Positions 17,182 through 24,484 of a DNA stretch of 64,000 nt are shown piece after piece. Positions within the stretch are counted from its first letter, which is position 1. Each line of letters starts with the position of its first letter. The notes below the pieces were generated by a model that was not told the DNA's origin, ran no database searches, and worked only from the letters and a program-made list of their open reading frames with translations. A program made the position numbers and the translations under genes. Source of the stretch: Henriciella litoralis (GTDB lineage: Bacteria > Pseudomonadota > Alphaproteobacteria > Caulobacterales > Hyphomonadaceae); NCBI RefSeq assembly GCF_002088935.1, contig NZ_NCSS01000006.1, positions 1,396,407 to 1,460,406 of the forward strand, in the 5' to 3' direction.

Positions 17182-17943
17182 TCATCGACGGCGCTCCAGC
17201 TCAGCTTCAATCACCTCCAGAGCCCGCTCAGCCGCCTCATTCTGGCTAACAAGGTCGGCAGGGGTCGCGGAGTGGAGGCCGGCCCATTCGGTGAGGAGGA
17301 GGGCAATATCGGGCGTATCGGCGATATTCTGGACGGCGCGCGCGGCAGCCGCGTCGCTGACACCTTTCGGGCAGTCGAGGTCATAGGTTTCCGCGCCATC
17401 GTCCAGAAAATAGCAATTATTCCAGTAGAATTCCTGCGCATCCAGCGGAATGAGCTGGCGCACGCGCGATCGATAGGCGGGCAGGATATTGGTGATCGCC
17501 AGGGTGGCGTTCTGGGCGAGATAGCGCTCAACGGAATTGATGACGTCCCGCGATCTCGGAAAACCCTGCCGTCTCATCTCGTCATAAGTTGACCGGTCGA
17601 CCTCAATCGATTGCCACTGGGAGGCATGAAAGAAGTCGACCAGAACAGGCCAGCACTCGTCGCCGCAGCTTTCGCCCGCCTCAAGAAACGCAAGTGAGCG
17701 CTTGCCGGCGTTCACCACCTGCCTGATCGCATCGGTTTTCTGTTCCGTGAGGCGAATGGAGGTCTCGATTTCCTGATGAAGCGCCTGCAGAAGCTCCGTT
17801 TCCTGCGCTCTTTCAGATCGCGCATTGTTCCAGTTCCCAAGCTGGATACCGAGAAACACGCCAAGCACCACGATCAGCGTTTCGATGAGGACGGTGAACC
17901 AGTCCTGCTTGCGGATAGAGGTGGCGAGGCGCTGGAGGATCAT
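17182..17943 (-). CDS. Array paralog 9 (last): DUF6090-like single-span membrane protein
   Basis: The 253-residue protein opens with MILQRLATSIRKQDWF (basic, amphipathic, cytoplasmic). One membrane helix spans about 17-37, then NWN, then a helical coiled-coil-like stretch (SERAQETELLQALHQEIETS) and a domain predicted to be periplasmic. That domain carries CGDEC around residue 94, LVDFFHASQ, STYDEMRRQGFP and a later Cys. It shares these with the paralog at 22685, its closest relative, although the two sit near opposite ends of the array. It ends in a charged helix (ALEVIEAELERRR). No catalytic motif was recognised. Its start overlaps the previous stop by ATGA. Confidence 0.8.
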   Translation of the reverse strand: MILQRLATSIRKQDWFTVLIETLIVVLGVFLGIQLGNWNNARSERAQETELLQALHQEIETSIRLTEQKTDAIRQVVNAGKRSLAFLEAGESCGDECWPVLVDFFHASQWQSIEVDRSTYDEMRRQGFPRSRDVINSVERYLAQNATLAITNILPAYRSRVRQLIPLDAQEFYWNNCYFLDDGAETYDLDCPKGVSDAAAARAVQNIADTPDIALLLTEWAGLHSATPADLVSQNEAAERALEVIEAELERRR

Positions 17944-18677
17944 CTGGCGTCGAGCCTCGCCTGTTCGTCCTGCAGGGCGTCCAGATAATCTCGTGTCCGG
18001 GTCTGGAAGCGCTTGAGGCGGAGTTTAGTGGACTCGACAAAGCCGGCGGTGACCGCGAACTCCCGTTGAAATTCAGCGTCCAGGCAAAGTACGGCGAGCG
18101 GCACCCGTAGCTTCAGCTCTGTAGACGTCTCCGGATCGTCGGGCGTAAACTCAGCCCCAATTGCGGGGTGCTTGATCACATGCTGATCCCAAAGCAGGAC
18201 ATTGTTCGAGGCGAGCGCTGATTTCTCCTCCGCCAGATGGCCCTGATATGTGTTCATCGCCTCGCGGAACTCATCTGACAGCCTGTCGAGATACTCATCC
18301 CGGCGGCCAAGCTCCGTCAGACTGAAATCGACAAGCTCGGGCGAGAGATCAGACATCATTTCCTCCATGGCGCTTTCGACACGTTGCTGCGCCTCCTCGC
18401 TGGCATCGCAGGATGAAATTGCGCGCATTGCGGCGATCCGGCCGTCTTCGAAATCATCGATAAGCTCGATAACGCCATCCGCGATTTTCAGATTGAGCTC
18501 GGCCTCTCCCTTCAGGCGCTCGACAGTGCTGAGCAGGCCCGACTGATCCTGTCGAGCCTCATTCCAGTTGCCGAGCTGAATACCCACGAAGACACCAAAA
18601 ACCACAATCAGCGTTTCGATGAGGACCGTGAACCAGTCCTGCTTGCGGATGGAGGTGGCGAGGCGCTGGAGGATCAT
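17940..18677 (-). CDS. Array paralog 8: DUF6090-like single-span membrane protein
   Basis: The 245-residue protein has the constant module (MILQRLATSIRKQDWF, helix ETLIVVFGVFVGIQL, GNWN). The variable part is rich in Glu and Asp with long helices (LSTVERLKGEAELNLKIAD, EEAQQRVESAMEEMMSDL). The common mid-domain pattern appears in weak form as TELGRRDEYLDRLSDEFREAMNTY. It has only two Cys after the membrane segment. Charge pattern (Arg/Lys before the helix) predicts N terminus inside and the large domain outside the inner membrane. It is coupled by ATGA overlaps on both sides. The function is unknown. Confidence 0.8.
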   Translation of the reverse strand: MILQRLATSIRKQDWFTVLIETLIVVFGVFVGIQLGNWNEARQDQSGLLSTVERLKGEAELNLKIADGVIELIDDFEDGRIAAMRAISSCDASEEAQQRVESAMEEMMSDLSPELVDFSLTELGRRDEYLDRLSDEFREAMNTYQGHLAEEKSALASNNVLLWDQHVIKHPAIGAEFTPDDPETSTELKLRVPLAVLCLDAEFQREFAVTAGFVESTKLRLKRFQTRTRDYLDALQDEQARLDAR

Positions 18678-19537
18678 TCTGTCCCCTCATCAGCCGCATC
18701 TTCCAGAAAACTGCGGTCAATCTCCTCGCCCAAAAGGCGTTCGTAAAGCTTGATCATTGGCTCGTATTCGCCGGCCCGAAGACATTCTCCGTATATTTCA
18801 CGCCCGGTGCTGATCATCTCCTGCACACCCAGGCTGGCCGCGTTGGCGTCAAATTCGAATTCAGACACCATTGCGTCTGTCTGAAAGTCTGCGAAGGACA
18901 CGATCGCCTCGCGTGCTTCGCGAACCATGGTCGCCATAAGTGCTTCCTGCGAGGAGATATCCGCAAGCAAGGAGATGGCATCCCGGCGTTGAGCAGCGGT
19001 GATCTCACCACCAATCGCAAGATGAGACAGCTCCGCTCGCTTCTGCCGAAGGTCTTCAATTGAAAGATTCACAACTTCCGCAGACTCGAACACGAAATTC
19101 AAAAGTGAGTATTGTGCTCGATCCAGGGCAAATGATCCTTCGCTCGACGTCGCAGCTTGCCAGCTCGTAACCGGCCAAAATCTCAACGGCATTCGTAAGA
19201 CGGACGGCACAGCCTGATCATCGAAACCGGTGTTCAGTGATGCTGACACCTCAGGTTCCCAGTATGGGTCGTCCCGCTGCAAGAGTGTGAGCAGGCTTTT
19301 TTCCTGCTCAAGCCTGCAGGGCTCCACAGCAAGGCGCTCGCTGGCGACTTGCACAATTGAAAGAAGGTCAGCCTCCACCCCTTTCATGATTTCCAGCATT
19401 TGTGCCTGGCGATTTAGTTGCGTGACATAGTGATTGGCCAGAAGCGCGATCACCACACCAAACACAACAATCATGACTTCAAAAATGAAGGTTTTCCATC
19501 CCGAGCGCGTGCCCGTCAAACGTCTTACAAACCGCAT
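18674..19537 (-). CDS. Array paralog 7: divergent member with its own ribosome site
   Basis: The 287-residue protein lacks the MILQRL start but keeps the plan: basic N terminus (MRFVRRLTGTRSGWKTF), one membrane helix (EVMIVVFGVVIALLANHYV), then helical and variable domain. It is the longest paralog and most distant by sequence. It is the only one not started by an ATGA overlap; a strong GGAGGGGG lies just before its ATG, 32 bases after the stop of the remnant reading frame. It may have been the head of a second sub-operon or an older lineage of the family. Its own stop overlaps the next gene by ATGA. No catalytic motif was seen. Confidence 0.75.
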   Translation of the reverse strand: MRFVRRLTGTRSGWKTFIFEVMIVVFGVVIALLANHYVTQLNRQAQMLEIMKGVEADLLSIVQVASERLAVEPCRLEQEKSLLTLLQRDDPYWEPEVSASLNTGFDDQAVPSVLRMPLRFWPVTSWQAATSSEGSFALDRAQYSLLNFVFESAEVVNLSIEDLRQKRAELSHLAIGGEITAAQRRDAISLLADISSQEALMATMVREAREAIVSFADFQTDAMVSEFEFDANAASLGVQEMISTGREIYGECLRAGEYEPMIKLYERLLGEEIDRSFLEDAADEGTE

Positions 19538-19569
19538 TTGCCCCCTCCATCGAGCCCCCGGGACAACGC

Positions 19570-19647
19570 TTAAAGCATCGTTACAGGATTGACCACGAGA
19601 CCCTGGTCCTGATTGCGAAACGCATCAGCAGGGCGGCGAAGGATCAT
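19570..19647 (-). pseudogene. Remnant of a deleted array paralog (25 codons)
   Basis: The ATG at 19647 overlaps the stop of the preceding paralog as ATGA, exactly like every intact junction. It reads MILRRPADAFRNQD, matching MILQRLATSFRKQD of the preceding paralog at 9 of 14 positions, with most other codons differing by one or two bases. Similarity is lost at the point where WF and the membrane helix should follow, and TAA occurs at 19572-19570. The best reading is a truncated former tenth member. A short coupling peptide that hands ribosomes to the next gene is an alternative. Confidence 0.7.
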
Positions 19648-20345
19648 CGCCGTTGCCTTTCCAGTTCCTCGACAATCGTTTCGGTCGTTCTTTCTACATC
19701 CCCAATGTATTCCAGCAGGTGGATCTGAGTGGTCAACTGCGCCTGATAGAGCTCGCGCGCAGATTTCAGCGCTTCGAAGTCATATTCGGCAATCCGGTAG
19801 AGGCCGGTTTCATCATCAATCACGATGCGCAGGCCCCTCTGAGCGCCATTCGACAGGTCAGCCAGCATTCTCATCTGGTTGACGCTCAGTGTTCGCACCC
19901 CATCGATCTGGAAATGGTAATCGGTCAGAGCATTTCTCAGTGTTGGCGAGGAAAGCTCAGCCAGGTCACCGGTCGACATGATCACCGACACAATCGGCAC
20001 CTCAAAAACCGGGCCAATCGACTGCAGCGCAAACAACAGCTCCTCGGCGAACGCTTCGGTGTCAGCTGGCGGTTCATCGCCATCGAGCACCTCCAGCACA
20101 TGGCTCGTCGCATCCCTCAGCGAGACCGTGTAGGCATGGCCGTCCTTCACATTCTCCAGTTCGACCACAAACGCGGCGTGAAGCTGCGAGATAAGATTGG
20201 CTTCCCGGCTCGCGGCGTTCAGTCGTTCATTCCAGTTGTTCATCTGCAGACCGATGAACACCCCGAACACAACGATCAGCGTTTCCACCACCACCGTGAA
20301 CCAGTCCTGCTTGCGGAATGAGGTGGCAAGGCGCTGGAGGATCAT
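19644..20345 (-). CDS. Array paralog 6: DUF6090-like single-span membrane protein
   Basis: The 233-residue protein is the shortest member. The constant module is MILQRLATSFRKQDWF, a helix with VVVETLIVVFGVFIGLQ, and NNWN. The outer domain has the shared pattern as VIMSTGDLAELSSPTLRNALTDYHFQ, then helices with RMLADLSNG and a C-terminal helix with VERTTETIVEELERQRR. It has no cysteines after the membrane helix, unlike paralogs 2 and 9. Its stop overlaps the remnant start at 19647. The function is unknown; the placement and topology argue for a membrane-tethered periplasmic domain. Confidence 0.8.
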   Translation of the reverse strand: MILQRLATSFRKQDWFTVVVETLIVVFGVFIGLQMNNWNERLNAASREANLISQLHAAFVVELENVKDGHAYTVSLRDATSHVLEVLDGDEPPADTEAFAEELLFALQSIGPVFEVPIVSVIMSTGDLAELSSPTLRNALTDYHFQIDGVRTLSVNQMRMLADLSNGAQRGLRIVIDDETGLYRIAEYDFEALKSARELYQAQLTTQIHLLEYIGDVERTTETIVEELERQRR

Positions 20346-21133
20346 GGCGCGACTTCACTTTCGCGCGGCGAACCTGACGTGCCCAGTTCCTTCGTCAGTT
20401 CAGCATCCAGTACGGTCAGGACCGCGATCCGGTCTTCGTAGCGCTGGAGGTATGATTCCAACCTAGCAATGTTGTCGCTATACTCGCTGAGGAGCCCCTT
20501 ATTCCCGCGTATCTGGTCGATGTCACAATTATATCGCCACACCAGGCCTTCGTCGTCAGGGGACACATTTGGACGAACGTAGTCTGCATCTTCTGCCCCC
20601 CCCACTTCGAGCCAGATGGCGTCCGGATACCGGGTGTGAAGCCGGAAAAGTTCGTTGACCGCTTCTGCCCGCGCAACCCGGGAACGTTCCTGCACAACAG
20701 CATAGTCGCGCAGGGCCGACTTCACGGAAGGGTTGGAAATCAGGTCAAACCGGCCGGATGAAATGAGGTCATCAAGGCTCGATAATTCTTCGGTGGGCGA
20801 GGGAATCCAGTGTGAAACGAGCAGAGCCCAGCACTCATCATCGGTGAGGGGCCGTGACGGCACGAGCGAAAACATGACGGAATTAGCGTCTGTGGCCAAC
20901 CCCAGGCGAGGGCTATGTACGGCCAGCTCTTCTTTCTGTGTGTCCAGAAGGGAGCGGGTCTCCTCCTGCAGGCGCAAGAGCAGAACCTGCTCGCTGTTTC
21001 GCTCAACCCGCGCCTGATTCAGATTGCCGAGCTGGATACCGAGGAACACGCCGAGCACCACGATGAGCGTCTCGATCAGGACGGTGAACCAGTCCTGCTT
21101 GCGGATCGAGGTGGCGAGGCGCTGCAGGATCAT
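20342..21133 (-). CDS. Array paralog 5: DUF6090-like single-span membrane protein
   Basis: The 263-residue protein has the constant module MILQRLATSIRKQDWF, helix ETLIVVLGVFLGIQL, and GNLN, the only copy in which the Trp of NWN is replaced by Leu. Two helices follow (EQVLLLRLQEETRSLLDTQKEE), then DDECWALLVSHW and the shared pattern DDLISSGRFDLISNPSVKSALRDYA. The C-terminal half has IARLESYLQRYEDR, probably coiled coil. Both ends use ATGA overlap. No enzyme motif was recognised; it is assigned by its N-terminal module and position. Confidence 0.8.
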   Translation of the reverse strand: MILQRLATSIRKQDWFTVLIETLIVVLGVFLGIQLGNLNQARVERNSEQVLLLRLQEETRSLLDTQKEELAVHSPRLGLATDANSVMFSLVPSRPLTDDECWALLVSHWIPSPTEELSSLDDLISSGRFDLISNPSVKSALRDYAVVQERSRVARAEAVNELFRLHTRYPDAIWLEVGGAEDADYVRPNVSPDDEGLVWRYNCDIDQIRGNKGLLSEYSDNIARLESYLQRYEDRIAVLTVLDAELTKELGTSGSPRESEVAP

Positions 21134-21909
21134 TCGGCGGCCTCGCCTGTCTCATGCGTCGTTCCGGCCTCGGCCGCCAGCAGGGCGGCATAGGCTTCGA
21201 GCGTTGCCGACACTTCATCCATGTACCGCGTATAGATATGCTGCGTCGTCGCGGCATTTGAGGCAAAGGCAACCATTTCCGACTTGCCGCAGATGCCCTC
21301 CGGGGTCTGCAGGCGGTACTGGTCCACGCCTTCCCAGGTATCGCCTCCCGGTGTGAGCTGAAGCTTTTCATCGCGCACGAGACTGAGCCCGGCGGCGGTG
21401 TAGATCGCCAGTTCGCTATCCTGCTTGACCCGGATATAGCGCTGCCATTGCCGCTCGAGGAAGGTCATCTCATCGATGATCCGGCGCACCTCCTCACGGA
21501 TGTCGCCCGAGCCGATGACCGCCAGATGGCCTGAGCCGATGGCCTCACTGGCCGTTGCCAGCGAAAAGCGCGGCGGCGGGAAGTCACCCACACCCAGCAC
21601 TAGCTCCTTCGTGTCATCGTCCATGGCGAGGCAGCGTTCAACCTCGGTCAGGCGGATGGACAGTTGGATCGCCCGGTCCAGAATGCCTGCATGGATGGCT
21701 TGATAATCAGCCAGGTCTGTCTGCGTCTCTTGCGCCTCGATCAGCATGCGCGCCAGCAGGTCACCGGCTTCGGCCCGAGCGACCCGCGACGCGTTCCAGT
21801 TATTGACCTGCAGACCGATGAACACACCAAACACCACGATCAGCGTCTCGATCAGGACGGTGAACCAGTCCTGTTTGCGGATGGATTGGGAGAGGCGCTG
21901 GAGGATCAT
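21130..21909 (-). CDS. Array paralog 4: DUF6090-like single-span membrane protein
   Basis: The 259-residue protein begins MILQRLSQSIRKQDWF, with helix ETLIVVFGVFIGLQV and NNWN. This form, with GLQ and NNWN, most resembles the DUF6090 signature of other phyla. The outer domain has RCLAMDDDTKELVLGVGDFPPPRFSLATASEAIGS-type sequence, then GSGHLAVIGSGDIREEVRRIIDE. A long helix (ERQWQRYIRVKQDSELAIYT) and a C-terminal helical hairpin complete it. It is ATGA-coupled at both ends. The function is unknown. Confidence 0.8.
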   Translation of the reverse strand: MILQRLSQSIRKQDWFTVLIETLIVVFGVFIGLQVNNWNASRVARAEAGDLLARMLIEAQETQTDLADYQAIHAGILDRAIQLSIRLTEVERCLAMDDDTKELVLGVGDFPPPRFSLATASEAIGSGHLAVIGSGDIREEVRRIIDEMTFLERQWQRYIRVKQDSELAIYTAAGLSLVRDEKLQLTPGGDTWEGVDQYRLQTPEGICGKSEMVAFASNAATTQHIYTRYMDEVSATLEAYAALLAAEAGTTHETGEAAE

Positions 21910-22688
21910 TCGTTGCGCCCAGCAATCGCTCGCAGCTTCGCCACCATAGGCGCATTGACCGTTTCAAGATCGGTGATCGCCGTCTCGACATCGGCGAAGC
22001 GGATCTGCAGCGCCTCAATGAGGTCCGGATCGGCCCGCAGCAGATCAGCGGCGCGCTTGATCTCGCCGAGCGGCAGCTCCAGCGAACAGGGATAGGAAAG
22101 CGACCCGACAATCGCCTCATAGTCGCCGTTTGGCACGAACCGGTCTCCGCATTGTCGCAACGCCGCCGCCTGGACAGCCGCCGGCACCTTGCGTCGAAAG
22201 ATCGTCCGCACCGGCGCTGCGCGCCCCTCTTGTGCAATCACGTCAAACAGGTCTGTCGCAAACAGCGACACGGCTGTCGTGCGAAGCGTCTCATCTTCGA
22301 TCAGCCCGATTTCACCCATGGAGATCAGCTCGTCATAGGTCGCCCGGCCGCGGTCATTATATTTGTACTGGGTCGCGCGGTAGGCATTGACCAGGAACTG
22401 CTCATCGGAAAGCGGCGCCTCCCCCGACAGGGCGTCCAGCGCTGCCCGCGCGCTCAGGCGAACATCGTTGTTATAGTCAATGAGGTACTCATAGGCCCAC
22501 GCCTCATAGAAGAGGTCCTCGGTCAGCCGCTCACTGAACACCGCCGCCCGCTCCCGCGTCTCACGGTCCGCATTCCAGTTGCCGAGCTGAATACCAAGAA
22601 ACACACCAAGCACAACAATCAGCGTCTCGATCACAACGGTGAACCAGTCCTGCTTGCGGATCGAGGTAGCAAGGCGCTGGAGGATCAT
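21906..22688 (-). CDS. Array paralog 3: DUF6090-like single-span membrane protein
   Basis: The 260-residue protein has constant module MILQRLATSIRKQDWF, helix ETLIVVLGVFLGIQL and GNWN. The variable domain contains RATYDELISMGEIGLIEDETLRTT, the clearest copy of the shared mid-domain pattern (aromatic, acidic, Met/Leu, Gly, Ile, then Leu-Arg). It also has two cysteines about 25 residues apart (ALRQCGDRF, LSYPCSLELP) that could pair in the periplasm. It is ATGA-coupled at both ends. No catalytic residues were identified. Confidence 0.8.
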   Translation of the reverse strand: MILQRLATSIRKQDWFTVVIETLIVVLGVFLGIQLGNWNADRETRERAAVFSERLTEDLFYEAWAYEYLIDYNNDVRLSARAALDALSGEAPLSDEQFLVNAYRATQYKYNDRGRATYDELISMGEIGLIEDETLRTTAVSLFATDLFDVIAQEGRAAPVRTIFRRKVPAAVQAAALRQCGDRFVPNGDYEAIVGSLSYPCSLELPLGEIKRAADLLRADPDLIEALQIRFADVETAITDLETVNAPMVAKLRAIAGRNE

Positions 22689-23446
22689 CGAGCAAGCACC
22701 TCATCAATGGCCGCTTGAGCAGAGTCAGAGTTCCCAAGCGCGTCCGGCAACAGGACTTGCGCGACGACATTCTGGCCGATCCAGTATCGCAACTGATTTG
22801 CAAGGTCAGGCGAAGCGCGCATGTCTTCCAGCATTGCAGAAGTATCCATCGCCCTCAGGTCGTCGACGCAATCGCGCACCAGCTCTTCTAACACGTCATC
22901 GGGATACCTTATGCAATCGCGCCACAGCGCCTCGCTCACTTCGGGCGAGAAGTACCCGCGCACGGATTCCCGGTAGGCCGGCGGCGACAGGTTGACGAAA
23001 TCCCAGCCGTCGAGAGAGCGGTACAGGTCCATCAGCGTCTGGCGCTTCTCCGCATCGCGCGGCAGGCCGAGCCGTTCCATTTCCTCGAAAATCGTCAGGG
23101 TGCGCGGCGCGCCCCAAACCTGGCTGGCATGGAAGAAATCGACCAGCAGGTCGGCGCAATCCGCTTCGCATTGCCGGTCGCTTTCAAGATAGACGAGCGC
23201 GCGCTTCCCGGATTCGACCACGGTATCGACATAGGCGATCTGGTACTCGGTTATCCGCCGGTTGAGTTCGACCTCGTCCTTCAGCTGGACGAGATAATTG
23301 CGCTCCAGCTGATCGAAGGCGCGGGCATCATTCCAGTTTGAAATCTGAAGACCGATGAAGACACCGAGCACGACGATAATGAAGTCGAGTGCGACGGCGA
23401 ACCAGTTCTGGTCTTTGACGTGTTTGGAGAGGCGGCGGAGGATCAT
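22685..23446 (-). CDS. Array paralog 2: DUF6090-like single-span membrane protein, cysteine-containing subtype
   Basis: The 253-residue protein has a diverged constant module: MILRRLSKHVKDQNWF, helix FIIVVLGVFIGLQI, SNWN. Along its whole length it aligns with the last paralog at 17182: SGKRALVYLES, CEADC, LLVDFFHASQ, FEEMERLGLPRD, PPAYRESVRGYF and LWRDC all have counterparts there. The two are the same length. This suggests an ancestral type kept at both ends of the array while the middle copies diversified. The stop and start overlap neighbours by ATGA. The function is unknown. Confidence 0.8.
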   Translation of the reverse strand: MILRRLSKHVKDQNWFAVALDFIIVVLGVFIGLQISNWNDARAFDQLERNYLVQLKDEVELNRRITEYQIAYVDTVVESGKRALVYLESDRQCEADCADLLVDFFHASQVWGAPRTLTIFEEMERLGLPRDAEKRQTLMDLYRSLDGWDFVNLSPPAYRESVRGYFSPEVSEALWRDCIRYPDDVLEELVRDCVDDLRAMDTSAMLEDMRASPDLANQLRYWIGQNVVAQVLLPDALGNSDSAQAAIDEVLAR

Positions 23447-24411
23447 GGCTCGCGCGCCCAGTTTGGACCCGCCCCGGCGGCGTCTAGCCAGTCCTGCCTG
23501 CGCGGGGCGAAAAACTCGATCACGACGCTGTCTTCAGTGAACGTGTAACCGTGGGGCACGTTCGGCGGCAGGACGAGCATGTCGCCCGCCGTGAGTGCGA
23601 TACGCTGGTCGCCGGATGTAACGTCAGCGGCTCCTGAGAGGAGGAGCGTGACCTGCTCGTTATAGTGGCCGTGCATCGGCACCACGCCGCCCGCGGCAAC
23701 TTCCCATCGCGAGAACGTGCTTTCATCGCCGGTCACGTATTGGCGGACTATCCCTGGGGCTACCGCCTCTCGCGGCAGGTCGAGAAGGGTGAATTTCGAT
23801 GCCGGTTTGTCGCCCGGATCAGATGTCTGCGGGGCTGCAGCGGTGGTCTTCAGGCTTTCATAATACTGCTGGAGAAAGGTCTCATCGACATTCCTGACAA
23901 TCGGATCGGCGATCGGATAGAGATCAGATCCCTGCCAGCCGATTGCATTTTCCTTCCACCAGTTCTTGCCGAAGGCGAAACCGAAATAAAAGGGCGCATT
24001 GAGTTCGACATGCCAGGCGACACGTTGATCATCGACCAGGCCGCCGTCTCGCATAGTCATCAGATGTTCCAGGGTCATCATCGCGACGACCATGTTGGCA
24101 TCCATCACGCGCAGCTCTGTCGGGGTCAGCGCCTCCGGCGTGTAAACAGCCTTCATCCACACTTCCGAGTTGGCCGGATCGGCCATGTGCATCTCATAGC
24201 GCGCCTGGGCCGCAGCGCGTTCGGCCTCAAGGCTGACCCGGGTAAGCGCCGCGTTCTGGCGCACCTCGATGATGAGGACGATCAGCCCCAGCAGCACGCC
24301 CAGATTAGCCGCAAGCGTCAGCCAGCGGTTGATCCGTTCCAGCCGCCGCCCATCCGCTTCGGCGGGCACATCTTCCAATGGTTTTTGTTCCCCGCCTGCG
24401 ACTTCGCTCAT
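23443..24411 (-). CDS. Membrane-anchored cupin protein heading the array
   Basis: The ATG at 24411 (MSEVAGGEQKP) has a purine-rich GGTGGGGGAACGGG just before it; a longer frame starts at 24453. It encodes 322 residues. One membrane helix lies near 32-50 (LAANLGVLLGLIVLIIEV), followed by RQN and a helical domain with repeated Trp and Met. A short linker leads to a C-terminal cupin of about 90 residues with metal-binding pattern VPMHGHYNEQ and LPPNVPHGYTF. The RQN-type membrane domain is built like the NWN proteins that follow. Cupins bind a metal or small ligand, so this could be the ligand-sensing member of the set. It is ATGA-coupled to the next gene. Confidence 0.75.
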   Translation of the reverse strand: MSEVAGGEQKPLEDVPAEADGRRLERINRWLTLAANLGVLLGLIVLIIEVRQNAALTRVSLEAERAAAQARYEMHMADPANSEVWMKAVYTPEALTPTELRVMDANMVVAMMTLEHLMTMRDGGLVDDQRVAWHVELNAPFYFGFAFGKNWWKENAIGWQGSDLYPIADPIVRNVDETFLQQYYESLKTTAAAPQTSDPGDKPASKFTLLDLPREAVAPGIVRQYVTGDESTFSRWEVAAGGVVPMHGHYNEQVTLLLSGAADVTSGDQRIALTAGDMLVLPPNVPHGYTFTEDSVVIEFFAPRRQDWLDAAGAGPNWAREP

Positions 24412-24484
24412 CCCGTTCCCCCACCCTAGAGGAACCTTACCGCCAAATGCCACGATGCAAAGCTAAATCGCGCTTTCCCGTTCT

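Larger units (their letters stand above)
17182..24411 (-). other. Nine-gene minus-strand cluster: DUF6090-like membrane-protein array headed by a membrane cupin
   Basis: Transcription order is the cupin gene (24411), then paralogs starting at 23446, 22688, 21909, 21133, 20345, a 25-codon remnant at 19647, then 19537, 18677 and 17943. All junctions except the one before 19537 are 4-base ATGA overlaps. Seven paralogs begin with almost the same 40 residues: MILQRLATSIRKQDWF, a membrane helix ETLIVV-GVF-GIQ, and NWN. The first roughly 115 bases are conserved at DNA level too. The remaining 190-220 residues diverge strongly. A dihydroorotase/HD gene pair sits upstream on the same strand, 73 bases away. 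The paralogs are not recognisable as any known defence, secretion or toxin set. Confidence 0.85.

Noticed and set aside
17182..24411. Prophage, toxin-antitoxin or CRISPR-linked cluster
   Set aside because: There is no integrase, capsid, lysis, nuclease or toxin motif and no repeats with spacers; base composition matches the flanks. The constant-plus-divergent layout is kept as an unexplained system.
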